Assembly: GCA_017643645.1 (NCBI GenBank)
Contig: JAEPNB010000002.1
Span: forward strand, 1-64,000
DNA length: 64,000 bases
DNA from: Balneola sp.
GTDB lineage: Bacteria; Bacteroidota; Rhodothermia; Balneolales; Balneolaceae
Direction of reading: 5' to 3'
The notes below the pieces were generated by a model. That model worked only from the letters and a program-made list of their open reading frames with translations. It made no database searches and had not been told where the DNA came from. Positions 1 through 9,212 of this stretch are shown here, piece by piece. How positions within the stretch are numbered: the first letter of the stretch is position 1; each line of letters opens with the position of its first letter. A program made the position numbers and the translations under genes.

Positions 1-391
1 CTTCGATGCAGAAGGAACAGTAGCTTACGTTGGGGTTTTCAGTGGAGGAGATACTCCTTATGACCTTCAGAAATTCACTACATCTCAAGTGTTTACATCA
101 AACGAAGATGAAGTAAATGAAATACCTGAAGGGTTTAAGTTAGGTCAAAACTATCCAAATCCGTTTAACCCAACTACTAATATCAACTACTCAATTGATC
201 AGGCTGGTCTGGTTACTTTGAAAGTTTATGATATTACCGGTAGAGAAGTAGCCACATTAGTAAACAACAGAGAAAATGCAGGTGATCACACCGTAACTTT
301 CGATGCTACTAATTTAGCTTCCGGTGTATACATTTATACACTACAAGCGAATGGTATACGTTTAACTAACCGAATGACTTTAATTAAATAA
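1..391 (+). CDS. C-terminal end of a secreted protein with a type IX sorting domain (5' end outside window)
   Basis: The frame is open from the first bases of the window to the TAA at 389-391, so this is the 3' end of a longer gene. The last ~85 residues are a type A sorting domain: the motif NYPNPFNPTT, then a beta-rich stretch (LKVYDITGREVATLV), then SGVYIYTL and the terminal RMTLIK. Such domains direct proteins across the outer membrane by the type IX system in Bacteroidota relatives and are usually cleaved. The upstream residues (FDAEGTVAYVGVFSGGDTPYDLQ) are too few to name the catalytic or binding part. A GTG at 89 could be read as a start, but nothing supports it. A strong terminator follows directly. 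Confidence 0.85.
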   Translation, partial: FDAEGTVAYVGVFSGGDTPYDLQKFTTSQVFTSNEDEVNEIPEGFKLGQNYPNPFNPTTNINYSIDQAGLVTLKVYDITGREVATLVNNRENAGDHTVTFDATNLASGVYIYTLQANGIRLTNRMTLIK

Positions 392-406
392 GCATTTGTT
401 TAATAC

Positions 407-435
407 AAAAGGCAGCCTCGTGCTGCCTTTTTTTT
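407..435 (+). terminator. Rho-independent terminator
   Basis: A perfect 6-bp GC-rich stem (GGCAGC 411-416, GCTGCC 422-427) with a 5-nt loop, followed by eight T residues (428-435) and preceded by an A run. It lies 16 bp after the stop of the upstream sorting-domain gene and separates it from the glycosidase at 470. Confidence 0.9.
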
Positions 436-469
436 ATCCATAATAGAGAGTACAAGCACAACAACTTTT

Positions 470-2455
470 ATGAAAAAGCTATTTATCCTGTTATTTATTT
501 TAGCTCCGGCTATGGCATTGTCACAAGAAGAAGTACCTAAATATGAGTTCAGAGGTACGTGGATGGCTACAGTTATAAATCTGGATTGGCCGCAAGCAGG
601 TGGAATTCCGGTTCGATTTCAAAAAGAAGATCTTATCAACAAATTAAATAAGCTGGACGAGATAGGAATTAATATAGTTTTTTTCCAGATCAGGACAGAA
701 GGAGATGCACTTTATGATTCTCCAATTGAACCATGGTCAAAATATCTTACAGGAGAAGAAGGAAAAGCCCCAAATCCTTATTGGGACCCGTTAGAATTTG
801 CTATTGAAGAAGCTCACAAAAGAGGAATGGAATTACACGCATGGTTAAATCCATACCGAGCAATGAGAACTATACCAAGTGACTTCACACAAAAAGCACT
901 ACCCGGAAATACAACAGAAGAAGATGTAGATGAAAGTTTGAAACCATTTCTTCAAAAAGAATATGAAAAGGGTAAAATGAAACAATTTGATACCAGCCAA
1001 AGAGATGAGAAGCATGTTGCAAATACACATCCTGAATGGCTGTTTGTGATGAATGATAATATTGCAATCATGAATCCCGGTTTACCGGAAGTAATTGACT
1101 ATAATATTCAGGTTGTAATGGATGTGGTGAACAGGTATGATGTAGATGGAATTCATTTTGATGATTATTTCTATCCATATCCTCCAAATCATATGGCGTC
1201 AAATGATAACGAATCTTTAGATGACAGTACCTTTATAAAATATCCCAGAGGCTTTACTGATAAAGATGACTGGAGACGTAACAATATTGATATTTTTGTA
1301 GAAGGGCTTTATGACAGTATGCAAGTTGTTAAGCCTTGGGTCAAGTTTGGTATTAGCCCGTTTGGAATTTGGAAAAGTGGAACTCCTAGCGGTATAAGTG
1401 GAATGAACGCGTATGAAGTTATTTACGGTGATGGAATTGCATGGCTTCATGACAGAACTATAGATTATATCACACCTCAATTGTATTGGGGTATAAATAG
1501 ATTTGGTCCGTATGGACAGGATTACAAAGCGCTTGCAAATTGGTGGGCGGACAGTGCTGCAGCTAATGAAAGACATATTTATCCGGGACATGCGCTGTAC
1601 AGAAGTGATTCTAATACCGGAGATGGCTCTTACTCAGCAAACGAAGTCCCTAAACAAGTCAGGATAAATCGTGAGAATCCTAAAATTCAGGGTAGCGTAT
1701 TCTTCAGAGAAAAAAATCTGACCGGGTTTTCATCTAAAGGATTTGCAGATACTTTAAGAAATAATTTTTATAAGTATGATGCACTTCAGCCTATAATGGA
1801 TTGGAAAAGTATGGCGAAGCCGGAAACTCCCGAAAACCTGGTTGTAACCAGAGATCCGGAGACTGAGTATATTTTTAATATTTCCTGGAGCCCTTCGTCT
1901 ATAGATCAGGTAACAAAATCAAATTTAAGCAGTCATTCTGATACTTTAGTTAAATATGCTGTTTACAGAGTAGATTCAGGAACGGCTCCAAATGAAGCAG
2001 AGGAAATGACCAAGTATTATAACCTAATTGAAGTTACCGGTGATACCAGTATTACAGATATTACACCACCTTCAGAAAGCGGGTACTGGTATTTTGTAAC
2101 CGCTGCCAGCAGAAATAATGTAGAAAGTGATCCTACTCCAGCTGAAGAGGGAGGAATAGTAGTATCAACTGAGGAAGAACCTGAATTGGTTAAAGAATTT
2201 CAGCTGTCCCAAAACTATCCTAACCCATTCAACCCAAGTACTGTGATTAGTTTCAGATTGGCGGAAAGTGGATTTACTACATTGAAAGTATATGATATGC
2301 TGGGTAGGGAAGTTTCAACACTTTTAAATGAAAATATGACCTCCGGGACACATAATGTTTCCTTTAATGGTTCTAACCTGTCATCCGGTATTTATATTTA
2401 TCAATTGAATTCAAAAGGGAATACAATCACGCGTAGAATGACTTTGATAAAATAG
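470..2455 (+). CDS. Secreted GHL10-type (family 10-like) glycoside hydrolase with sorting domain
   Basis: 661 residues. A signal peptide (MKKLFILLFILAPAMALSQ) is followed by a GHL10/DUF187 TIM-barrel-type region (about 25-415). It is recognised by the opening EFRGTWMATVINLDWP, by HAWLNPYRAM, and by DGIHFDDYFYPYP, whose acidic residues sit where the family has its probable active-site carboxylates. Residues about 435-560 look like a fibronectin type III domain. The last ~85 residues are a type A sorting domain (QNYPNPFNPSTV to RRMTLIK), so the mature enzyme should be on the cell surface or released. Family members act on glycans, possibly peptidoglycan or other amino-sugar polymers; the substrate cannot be read here. 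The next gene starts 55 bp downstream and carries a near-identical sorting domain, suggesting co-transcription. Confidence 0.88.
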   Translation: MKKLFILLFILAPAMALSQEEVPKYEFRGTWMATVINLDWPQAGGIPVRFQKEDLINKLNKLDEIGINIVFFQIRTEGDALYDSPIEPWSKYLTGEEGKAPNPYWDPLEFAIEEAHKRGMELHAWLNPYRAMRTIPSDFTQKALPGNTTEEDVDESLKPFLQKEYEKGKMKQFDTSQRDEKHVANTHPEWLFVMNDNIAIMNPGLPEVIDYNIQVVMDVVNRYDVDGIHFDDYFYPYPPNHMASNDNESLDDSTFIKYPRGFTDKDDWRRNNIDIFVEGLYDSMQVVKPWVKFGISPFGIWKSGTPSGISGMNAYEVIYGDGIAWLHDRTIDYITPQLYWGINRFGPYGQDYKALANWWADSAAANERHIYPGHALYRSDSNTGDGSYSANEVPKQVRINRENPKIQGSVFFREKNLTGFSSKGFADTLRNNFYKYDALQPIMDWKSMAKPETPENLVVTRDPETEYIFNISWSPSSIDQVTKSNLSSHSDTLVKYAVYRVDSGTAPNEAEEMTKYYNLIEVTGDTSITDITPPSESGYWYFVTAASRNNVESDPTPAEEGGIVVSTEEEPELVKEFQLSQNYPNPFNPSTVISFRLAESGFTTLKVYDMLGREVSTLLNENMTSGTHNVSFNGSNLSSGIYIYQLNSKGNTITRRMTLIK

Positions 2456-2510
2456 TTTCTCTGCCGATTTCTTTTACAAATGAAACCTCATTAATTCCTA
2501 TTTCTTAAGT

Positions 2511-4943
2511 ATGAATAAGTTTCTCTGTTTATCAATTTTTCTAATGATTCCTGTATCAGTTTTTTCGCAGGTTAAATTCGACACTGTAAATGTTAAACAA
2601 ATAGGAGAAGGAGCGTTTCATTATTCTATTATTGCTCAATCCGTGCCATGGACACTCGAAGTAGTTGAGTTCGATCTGACTAATGGTATTTATAGTTTGG
2701 AGACTGTAAAAGCCCAGGACAGGTTGGCAGCATATGAGAAGACAAGCTCTATGTCTGCCCGAAAGTCTGTGCCCGGCCATGAAGTAATTGCAGCCGTAAA
2801 CGGAGATTTCTATAGTGGAGGTACTCCAACAAATTTACAGGTTCTGAATGGTGAAATTCTGACAAAGCCTATTAACAGAGAAGTATTCGGGTATTCCGAT
2901 AATTCGGAAATGTTTATAAATACCACCAGTTATGATGGTGTTTTGAAAATTGGTGAAACTACTACTTCTATCAGCAACGTAAACAGAGTCAGAAATAGCA
3001 ATGAAATAATTTTCTATAATCATTTTTTTGGATCCGGTACTTCTACAAATAATTTTGGAACTGAACTAACTTTAAAAGCCATTGATCCCTGGATAGTAAA
3101 CGGAGAAGTAAGAGCTGTTGTAGTTTCTAAGATTGTAAATGAAGGAAATTCAAGCCTCTCAGATTCTACTTTCGTACTTTCGGGACATGGAGCCGGTGCA
3201 ACTACTTTAAATTCGGTGTCTTCAGGGGATACATTAACAATCAATCATAAAGTTGCTCCCGCTACCGAGGCCTTAAAACAGGCTGTAGGTGGCAGCGCTA
3301 AGTTTCTTAATGACGGGCAAAATCAAGGAAATTGGCCGGAAAGACATCCCAGGTCAGCGCTGGGCTTTAATGCGGATACAACCAAGTTCTATTTTGTTAC
3401 TGTTGATGGACGGCAGTCGACAAGTGCTGGTATGACTCTTACAGAATTGGGAGATTTTATGTTGGGGATTGGAGCTCATAACGCTCTGAATCTTGATGGG
3501 GGAGGATCAACCACTCTAGTTGTTCATAATGAAGTTGCTAATTCTCCGTCTGACGGTTCAGGGGAGAGGTCCGTTGCAAATGCGTTAATGTTGGTTTCCA
3601 ATAAGGAAAAGACAGGGAATGTTCAGCGGTTAAATATCGATCCCTCCATTAAAAAAATATACAGAGATCAAAGATTCACTTATAAAGTTGAAGGCACGGA
3701 TGAAAACTACTTTCCGGTGAACTTAAACACTCAGGATCTTACATTTTCCTTAAGTGAGGGATTTGATGCTGAAATTACTAATACAGGGCTATTTACAGCC
3801 GGTAACAATCCTGATACAGGTTATGTGTTTGTGGAATACAATGGCTATAAAGATTCATCTTTGGTTGAGATCAAAGGGATAATGAGTTTTAATTTATTTC
3901 CGGAAGAAGCTGTAACTGATGATAATCTGGATCTTGTGTTTTTTAATAAATCATATGACAGTGATGGGATATCCCAATCAGTTTCTAATGCTAATGTAAA
4001 TTGGGAAGTTGAGGATGAAAATATAGGAACCATAGAAAATGGAGTTTTTAAAGGGGTAACCGAGGGGGTTACCAATGTTATCGGAACTTTTGACGGAGTT
4101 TCAGATACTTCTCAAGTGAAGGTTCAAATAGGGAGCGGTATAACACAGATTGAGGACTTTGAAAGCATTGAAGGATTTACATTAGATGGAGAAAATATTG
4201 ACCTCGCTAATTCGTCAGTCAGTACTTCAGAAAGTATATTTACTGAGGGAGAAAAAGCATTAAAGATAGACTATCAGTTTACATATGCAGGTACGCCCAG
4301 TACATGGGCTTATGTAAAAACTAATATCCCTGTTTTTGGAGTTCCTGATACTATTTTAATTGACGGTCGTACTGATGGGAAAGAACATTTAATCGACGCT
4401 ATACTAACTGATGATAATGGAGAGGAGTTCACGATCAGACTTAAGAGATATGCTGACAATACAGATTTTGAAGAGTATTACCTTTCTATGGAAAATGTTC
4501 AGGCAGAAGACCCATCCAGCAGTTACTATTACCCAATTACAATTACAGGTATTGGAATTAAATTAAAATCTGAGCAAGTAACAGGAGAGACATATTCCGG
4601 CTCGATTTTTTTTGATAATATGAGATTAAGCTATCCGAAAAAGTTAGGAGTATCGGTTGAAGAAAATCCAGAAATTCCATCAGAAAGCAAATTAGATCAA
4701 AATTATCCTAACCCATTCAATCCAACAACTGTAATTAGTTTCAGATTAGCGAAAAGTGGGCTTACTACGCTTAAAGTATATGATATGTTGGGAAGAGAAG
4801 TTTCAACATTGCTGAATGAGAACATGACTTCAGGAACACATAATATTCCTTTTGATGGTTCTAATCTTGCATCAGGTATCTATATATATCAGCTGAGTTC
4901 TAAAGGGGTAACAATAACCCGAAGAATGACTTTGATCAAGTAA
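2511..4943 (+). CDS. Secreted phosphodiester glycosidase (NAGPA domain) with Ig-like, jelly-roll-like and sorting domains
   Basis: 810 residues. Signal peptide MNKFLCLSIFLMIPVSVFSQ. Residues about 90-365 form a phosphodiester glycosidase (NAGPA, DUF2233-type) domain: AAVNGDFYSGG near its start, RHPRSALGF and the hallmark LNLDGGGSTTLVV (about 326-338) near its end. The family includes the human enzyme that removes GlcNAc from GlcNAc-1-P diesters; bacterial members are probably exo-acting on sugar phosphodiesters. Residues about 370-545 resemble bacterial Ig-like domains, and about 548-715 (EDFESIEGFTLDG onwards) resemble a carbohydrate-binding jelly roll. A type A sorting domain ends the protein. 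Together with the neighbouring GHL10 enzyme, NagX-like protein and GlcNAc kinase this points to amino-sugar use. The catalytic family is clear; the substrate is inferred. Confidence 0.88.
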   Translation: MNKFLCLSIFLMIPVSVFSQVKFDTVNVKQIGEGAFHYSIIAQSVPWTLEVVEFDLTNGIYSLETVKAQDRLAAYEKTSSMSARKSVPGHEVIAAVNGDFYSGGTPTNLQVLNGEILTKPINREVFGYSDNSEMFINTTSYDGVLKIGETTTSISNVNRVRNSNEIIFYNHFFGSGTSTNNFGTELTLKAIDPWIVNGEVRAVVVSKIVNEGNSSLSDSTFVLSGHGAGATTLNSVSSGDTLTINHKVAPATEALKQAVGGSAKFLNDGQNQGNWPERHPRSALGFNADTTKFYFVTVDGRQSTSAGMTLTELGDFMLGIGAHNALNLDGGGSTTLVVHNEVANSPSDGSGERSVANALMLVSNKEKTGNVQRLNIDPSIKKIYRDQRFTYKVEGTDENYFPVNLNTQDLTFSLSEGFDAEITNTGLFTAGNNPDTGYVFVEYNGYKDSSLVEIKGIMSFNLFPEEAVTDDNLDLVFFNKSYDSDGISQSVSNANVNWEVEDENIGTIENGVFKGVTEGVTNVIGTFDGVSDTSQVKVQIGSGITQIEDFESIEGFTLDGENIDLANSSVSTSESIFTEGEKALKIDYQFTYAGTPSTWAYVKTNIPVFGVPDTILIDGRTDGKEHLIDAILTDDNGEEFTIRLKRYADNTDFEEYYLSMENVQAEDPSSSYYYPITITGIGIKLKSEQVTGETYSGSIFFDNMRLSYPKKLGVSVEENPEIPSESKLDQNYPNPFNPTTVISFRLAKSGLTTLKVYDMLGREVSTLLNENMTSGTHNIPFDGSNLASGIYIYQLSSKGVTITRRMTLIK

Positions 4944-5009
4944 ATTTATTTGTAACAATATTAAAGGTTAATACTCTTGTTAATGTTAATTTTAACAAAA
5001 CAGGAAAAA

Positions 5010-5360
5010 ATGAAGAATACAATTCTTTCAACATTAACATTAGCTTTGATATCTGTCTTATTTCTTGGATTTGCTTTTATGTATCCAAGTAATTTATCTC
5101 AGAGTGTAAATCCTGATGGAAGTTTTTATGTTACACCCTCTCAGTCAAGCTATTTCTTTTCATTTAGTTCTTCTGTGCAATCAGAGGTGATCCACTTAAG
5201 AGTAACACCAACAAATGGTGATCCTGAGTTAAAGCAATACTGCTTTGATGCTAAAAACTGCAGTTTAGATCTTTCTAATTACAGTTTTGATACCAGTTCA
5301 GATTATATAATATATGCCGGGGCTGAAAATGGCGGGTATTTTATATTTGAAGAAAATTAG
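5010..5360 (+). CDS. Small exported protein of unknown function
   Basis: 116 residues when started at the ATG at 5010, preceded by AGGAAAAA. The frame extends upstream to a TTG at 4977, but that would put eleven extra residues before the signal sequence, so 5010 is preferred. The N-terminus (MKNTILSTLTLALISVLFLG) is a signal peptide or a single membrane anchor. The remainder is polar and Ser/Tyr-rich, with two cysteines nine residues apart near the middle (YCFDAKNCSL). I do not recognise a family. It sits 66 bp after the glycosidase gene and ends at the shared convergent terminator, so it is probably the last gene of that operon. Confidence 0.65.
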   Translation: MKNTILSTLTLALISVLFLGFAFMYPSNLSQSVNPDGSFYVTPSQSSYFFSFSSSVQSEVIHLRVTPTNGDPELKQYCFDAKNCSLDLSNYSFDTSSDYIIYAGAENGGYFIFEEN

Positions 5361-5362
5361 GG

Positions 5363-5387
5363 AAAAGACCCATGTGGGTCTTTTTTT
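5363..5387. terminator. Bidirectional terminator between convergent genes
   Basis: Stem AAAAGACCC (5363-5371) / GGGTCTTTT (5376-5384), 4-nt loop ATGT, followed by more T residues. Because the left arm begins with A residues it also gives a U-tract when read leftwards. It overlaps the stop codon of the minus-strand gene (5386-5388). Confidence 0.85.
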
Positions 5388-6546
5388 ATACCTTAATAAT
5401 AATATTCTTTTTCTTCATCCAGTGAGCCAATCCCCAAAAAAGAAGTATCCACATTATAGCATATAAGATAGATGCATTTATTGGTGAAGCAATTGACTTA
5501 AGCACCACTTCATAAATCCATCCTTTCACAGAATAAGTGGCTTCATTATAGGTAAAGGTGATCATACCTAAAACACGGGCTATTACGCCACTCAAAAAGA
5601 ACACCGTGATCGCGTTCAATCCAAAAGCGACTCCCCAATCAGTGAATTTCTGCTTTTCCTTCACATCCAAATACCAATAGCATAAACCGAAGATACACAT
5701 AGCTTGTCCGCCGGTGAAAAGAGCATAAGAACTCGTCCAGATGTTTTTATTGATTGGAAAGACCCAGCTCCAGATATATCCAATTATAATTAGAACAAAT
5801 CCCCAAATAAAAAACTGAAGCGTTCTTGAACTTTCGGATTCGTGATCGTTCATCAATATTCTACCAGTCCAAATTCCTATAAGTGTAGTTCCAATTGCGG
5901 GAAGAGTGCTTAGTAATCCTTCAGGGTCCCAGCTTTCTTTCCAGGTATGTCCGGATAAAGTAAGTTGATCAATATAAGCTGCAAGATTGCCTTCGGGATT
6001 GTCAATAGCTCCGGCTCCGAATCCCGGGACAGGTATTCCGATCATTAGTATCCAATAGCCTATCAGTAATCCTGCAAGGGTATACATTTGGGTTTTTGGT
6101 TTGGTATAAAGAAATAAGATGCTTCCGATAGCATAACAAACGGCAATTCTTTGTAAAACACCGGGAATTCTGATGTCAATCAGGTTTGAATGAAGTCCGA
6201 AATCCGGAGAAAAAGTCAAATATGGGAATGCCGTTAAAGCCAGACCTAGTCCAAATATTTTGGCAGCTCTTATTAAAGTCTTTTTTAAAAGATCAGTATC
6301 ATGTGCTCCTTTATTTCTTGCTTTGGTAAATGCCAGTACAATTGAAACACCTACTATGAATAAGAAAAAAGGAAAGATGAGATCTGTTGGAGTCCAGCCA
6401 TGCCATGGTGCATGCTTTAAAGGTCCATAGATATGAGACCATGATCCGGGATTGTTTACAAGTATCATGGCAGCTACAGTAGCCCCTCTGAAAAAATCCA
6501 AAGAAACTAAGCGTTTACCCGAAGAAATACCGCTGATTGAGGTCAT
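5386..6546 (-). CDS. NagX-like membrane acyltransferase (heparan-alpha-glucosaminide N-acetyltransferase / DUF5009 family)
   Basis: 386 residues, polytopic, about ten predicted membrane segments. The N-terminal block RLVSLDFFRGATVAAMILVNNPG, then HAPWHGWTPTDLIFPFFLF, is the diagnostic start of the HGSNAT/DUF5009/YeiB-like acyltransferase group; the HGW-TPTDLIFPFF segment carries the family's conserved histidine and aspartate. The length is typical. Eukaryotic relatives acetylate terminal glucosamine of glycans across a membrane; bacterial NagX proteins often lie in N-acetylglucosamine utilisation loci. Here the gene is divergent from a GlcNAc kinase gene (100 bp apart), which supports a role in amino-sugar transport or modification. 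Start is the ATG at 6546; the Shine-Dalgarno is weak, as usual in this group. Confidence 0.85.
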   Translation of the reverse strand: MTSISGISSGKRLVSLDFFRGATVAAMILVNNPGSWSHIYGPLKHAPWHGWTPTDLIFPFFLFIVGVSIVLAFTKARNKGAHDTDLLKKTLIRAAKIFGLGLALTAFPYLTFSPDFGLHSNLIDIRIPGVLQRIAVCYAIGSILFLYTKPKTQMYTLAGLLIGYWILMIGIPVPGFGAGAIDNPEGNLAAYIDQLTLSGHTWKESWDPEGLLSTLPAIGTTLIGIWTGRILMNDHESESSRTLQFFIWGFVLIIIGYIWSWVFPINKNIWTSSYALFTGGQAMCIFGLCYWYLDVKEKQKFTDWGVAFGLNAITVFFLSGVIARVLGMITFTYNEATYSVKGWIYEVVLKSIASPINASILYAIMWILLFWGLAHWMKKKNIIIKV

Positions 6547-6646
6547 ATAAAATAAATTATTTTCGGAATGTACTTAAAAATTATTCTTAATGTGGTAATG
6601 AAATAATGTGTTAAGTATCTTCAATAAAATTTAACAAAAAATATAA
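6547..6646. promoter_or_regulatory. Divergent promoter region between nagX-like and GlcNAc kinase genes
   Basis: 100 bp of very AT-rich DNA lies between two divergently transcribed amino-sugar genes, so it must hold promoters for both. I cannot assign a convincing -33/-7 pair and see no clear operator palindrome. Confidence 0.4.
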
Positions 6647-7486
6647 ATGAGCATTTTAATAGCTGACAGCGGTTCCACAAAAACAGAATGGGTATTAGTA
6701 AATAAAGAGAGTAAAGAATTCTTTAAAAGTGATGGCTTAAATCCTTATTTCAGGACACACGGACAACTTTCTGAAGCTATTAAAAACGGAGTTAAAAACA
6801 GTTTAAAAAATACTCAGGTAGATGAGATTTTTTTCTATGGTTCAGGGAGTGGGAATGAATCCAGGAAGGCGATACTTCAAAATGCGATAAGAGAGAATTT
6901 TCCTGAATCTGAAATTCATATTGAAAGCGATATGTTAGGCGCAGCTATTGCTTGTTTTGGTAAAAAGGAAGGAGTTGCCTGCATTATGGGAACGGGTTCC
7001 AACTCATGTGTGTATGATGGTGAAAAGATCGTGAAGTCAATTCCCTCACTAGGATTTGTTTTCGGAGATGAAGGAAGCGGTGGATATTTCGGCAAGCGAA
7101 TTCTGAATGCATATTACTATAAAACTATGCCGGAAGATCTGAGAAAGGCTCTGGAAGAAACAAGCGATATGTCTCTGGAAAGTGTTCTTCATAAAATCTA
7201 TGAAGAGCCACAGGCTAACAGATTTGTGGCTTCTTTCTCAAAAATATTGGGTGATTACAGAGATCATCCGTTCATAAAGAAGATGGTAAGAAAGGGATTT
7301 GAAGCTTTTGCAGATAAGCAACTAGGCTATTTCGAAGAATCAAAAGAAAAGGAGATAGGATTTGTTGGTTCAATAGCTTCGGTATATCAGGAAATACTTG
7401 AAGAGGTGCTATCAGAGCGAGGTATGGACCTTGCGATTGTAGTACGCAAACCCCTTGACAGATTGGTTGATTTCCATACTTCCTGA
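6647..7486 (+). CDS. BadF/BadG-type N-acetylglucosamine kinase
   Basis: 279 residues, cytoplasmic, of the ASKHA ATPase fold. The phosphate-1 motif is at the start (ILIADSGSTKTEWVLV), the phosphate-2/adenosine region follows at CIMGTGSNSCVYDG, and GFVFGDEGSGGYFGKR is characteristic of the eukaryotic-type and Bacteroidota GlcNAc kinases. It would phosphorylate N-acetylglucosamine (or a related amino sugar) with ATP to the 6-phosphate, feeding salvage. Its size matches stand-alone family members. It starts 100 bp from the divergent NagX-like gene. The exact sugar cannot be read from sequence. Confidence 0.85.
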   Translation: MSILIADSGSTKTEWVLVNKESKEFFKSDGLNPYFRTHGQLSEAIKNGVKNSLKNTQVDEIFFYGSGSGNESRKAILQNAIRENFPESEIHIESDMLGAAIACFGKKEGVACIMGTGSNSCVYDGEKIVKSIPSLGFVFGDEGSGGYFGKRILNAYYYKTMPEDLRKALEETSDMSLESVLHKIYEEPQANRFVASFSKILGDYRDHPFIKKMVRKGFEAFADKQLGYFEESKEKEIGFVGSIASVYQEILEEVLSERGMDLAIVVRKPLDRLVDFHTS

Positions 7487-7507
7487 ATTTGCCAAAGTCA
7501 GGTTGGT

Positions 7508-8758
7508 CTATATCTTAACTTGTTTCAAATGAACACAATAGTTTTTGACGACAGGTTCTGTTAAAGCAATGATATTTTTAGTATCAGCAGCTTTGGAAAA
7601 TTCCACTGCGTTTTCATTTTCCAAAATCCAGATGCTTTCGTTCTGATATTTATAAGCTTCGGAATAGCTTTGATCAAAACTGTAAAAATAAGAAGCAGAC
7701 TCATCATCATGTGGTAAACCCAGCTTTTTTAAACTCAGTTTAGTCTGTTTTTTTATTTCCTCATGGTCTTTTTCAGAGGGCGTGTTATCAAAGAAAGTGG
7801 TTCTGAATAAGCTTCGGTTCAAAAAGCGATTGCAGAGTTCGGCGAGGATCTTATCATTGCTTTGGGTCCAGAACTTTATATTCAGGTAGATGTCGTAATC
7901 ATCGAGAGAGGTATAAGCTTTGATCATCTTTCCGGTGATCTGTTTTTTAGCAGAAGGCTGATCTTGCATAAAGTATCGCAGACTATCAGAAGCAAAATTC
8001 AGTTCGAAGCCTGAATCTAATAAATCTCTGATCCTTTTAAATACAGCCCTGATTAAAGCATCAGCACTTAGCACTGTTTTATGCAAATAGACCTGCATAT
8101 ACATCAATCTTCGGGCAATGATGTAGTTCTCAATCGCATAAATTCCCTTTTTCTCTATTACAATGTTTCCTTTGTGGACACGCATCGTTTTCAGAATTCT
8201 GTTTATACCAATACGTCCTTCCGAAACACCGGTAAAGAAACTGTCTCTGCTCAGATAATCCAACCTGTCCAGATCAAGTTGTGAAGAAATGAGTTGATGC
8301 AGAAATTTCTTTTTATACTGATTGGTGAATATGGCTATTGCGGTATCCAGTTCTCCATCAAATTCCTTATTGAGTTCTTTCATGATAGCCAAACTCATCT
8401 GCTCATGATTGAAATCCTTGATCAAAGTATGTTCTAATGTATGGGATAAAGGTCCGTGACCAACATCATGAAGCAATATTGCAATTAAAGTGCCTTCATA
8501 TTCCTTTTTGGTGATGGTAGTGTCTTTTTCCAGTAAATTATTCAACACTCTTTTGGCTAATTCAAGTGCTCCCAGTGCATGTGAAAAGCGAGAATGTTCT
8601 GCGGCGGGGAATACCAAATATCCTAGCCCAAGCTGACGAACTCTGCGCAATCTCTGAATATATGGATGATCGATCAGTCTTAGAATAATCCCTTTCGGTA
8701 CGGTGATGAATCCATGTACTGGATCATTGAAAATTTTGTACCTGGTACTTTTATCCAT
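7508..8758 (-). CDS. HD-domain phosphohydrolase (dGTPase/YwfO-like)
   Basis: 416 residues, soluble. The metal-binding signature of the HD superfamily is intact: EHSRFSHALGALELA supplies the first histidine, LLHDVGHGPLSHTLEH the HD pair, and LDRLDYLSRDSFFTG the late aspartate region. The opening DPVHGFITVP and the length match the YwfO-like branch related to dNTP triphosphohydrolases, so a nucleotide or phosphoester substrate is probable but not proven. Its start overlaps the end of the thioesterase gene by 8 bp, so the two are translated as a pair. Confidence 0.85.
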   Translation of the reverse strand: MDKSTRYKIFNDPVHGFITVPKGIILRLIDHPYIQRLRRVRQLGLGYLVFPAAEHSRFSHALGALELAKRVLNNLLEKDTTITKKEYEGTLIAILLHDVGHGPLSHTLEHTLIKDFNHEQMSLAIMKELNKEFDGELDTAIAIFTNQYKKKFLHQLISSQLDLDRLDYLSRDSFFTGVSEGRIGINRILKTMRVHKGNIVIEKKGIYAIENYIIARRLMYMQVYLHKTVLSADALIRAVFKRIRDLLDSGFELNFASDSLRYFMQDQPSAKKQITGKMIKAYTSLDDYDIYLNIKFWTQSNDKILAELCNRFLNRSLFRTTFFDNTPSEKDHEEIKKQTKLSLKKLGLPHDDESASYFYSFDQSYSEAYKYQNESIWILENENAVEFSKAADTKNIIALTEPVVKNYCVHLKQVKI

Positions 8759-9197
8759 CTTGATCAGTTTTTATGAGCATGGCTTCCAGATTTTGAATTT
8801 CAGGGAGTTTCACCGGTCTTTGTTTGTTTATATCGAACCAAACTCCGGTAGTTTGAGCAACACTCATTAGCTTTTTGGATTCTTTGTTATATATAGCCTG
8901 ATAGGTATCCAAGCTGGAATTACCAACTTTCAGTATGCCTGTTCCAATCAAAATGGTGTCGGGAAATTTGATCTGACCAAGATATTCAATTTCAGAACGA
9001 ACCATCACAAAAGAACGTCCTTCGTAGAATTCTTTACTCATTTCGAAATATTTTCCCAGAAAACGTAATCGGGACTCTTCGTAATAAGTACTAAATGTTG
9101 CATTATTGACATGCTGAAGTGAATCTACATCGCTGAATCGGACAGTAAGCTCATGCCAATGGTAAAAGAAATCGGAATCGTAGTCAGGTTTGATCAT
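8751..9197 (-). CDS. Acyl-CoA thioesterase, 4HBT hotdog family
   Basis: 148 residues, a single hotdog fold. The motif VRFSDVDSLQHVNNATFSTYYEESRLRFL carries the conserved Asp and HVNN of the 4-hydroxybenzoyl-CoA/YbgC-type thioesterases. It would hydrolyse an acyl-CoA thioester in the cytoplasm; the acyl chain cannot be inferred. It is the first gene of a two-gene minus-strand unit with the HD phosphohydrolase (8-bp overlap). Confidence 0.85.
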   Translation of the reverse strand: MIKPDYDSDFFYHWHELTVRFSDVDSLQHVNNATFSTYYEESRLRFLGKYFEMSKEFYEGRSFVMVRSEIEYLGQIKFPDTILIGTGILKVGNSSLDTYQAIYNKESKKLMSVAQTTGVWFDINKQRPVKLPEIQNLEAMLIKTDQDG

Positions 9198-9212
9198 GTC
9201 TCAAATTAGGAA

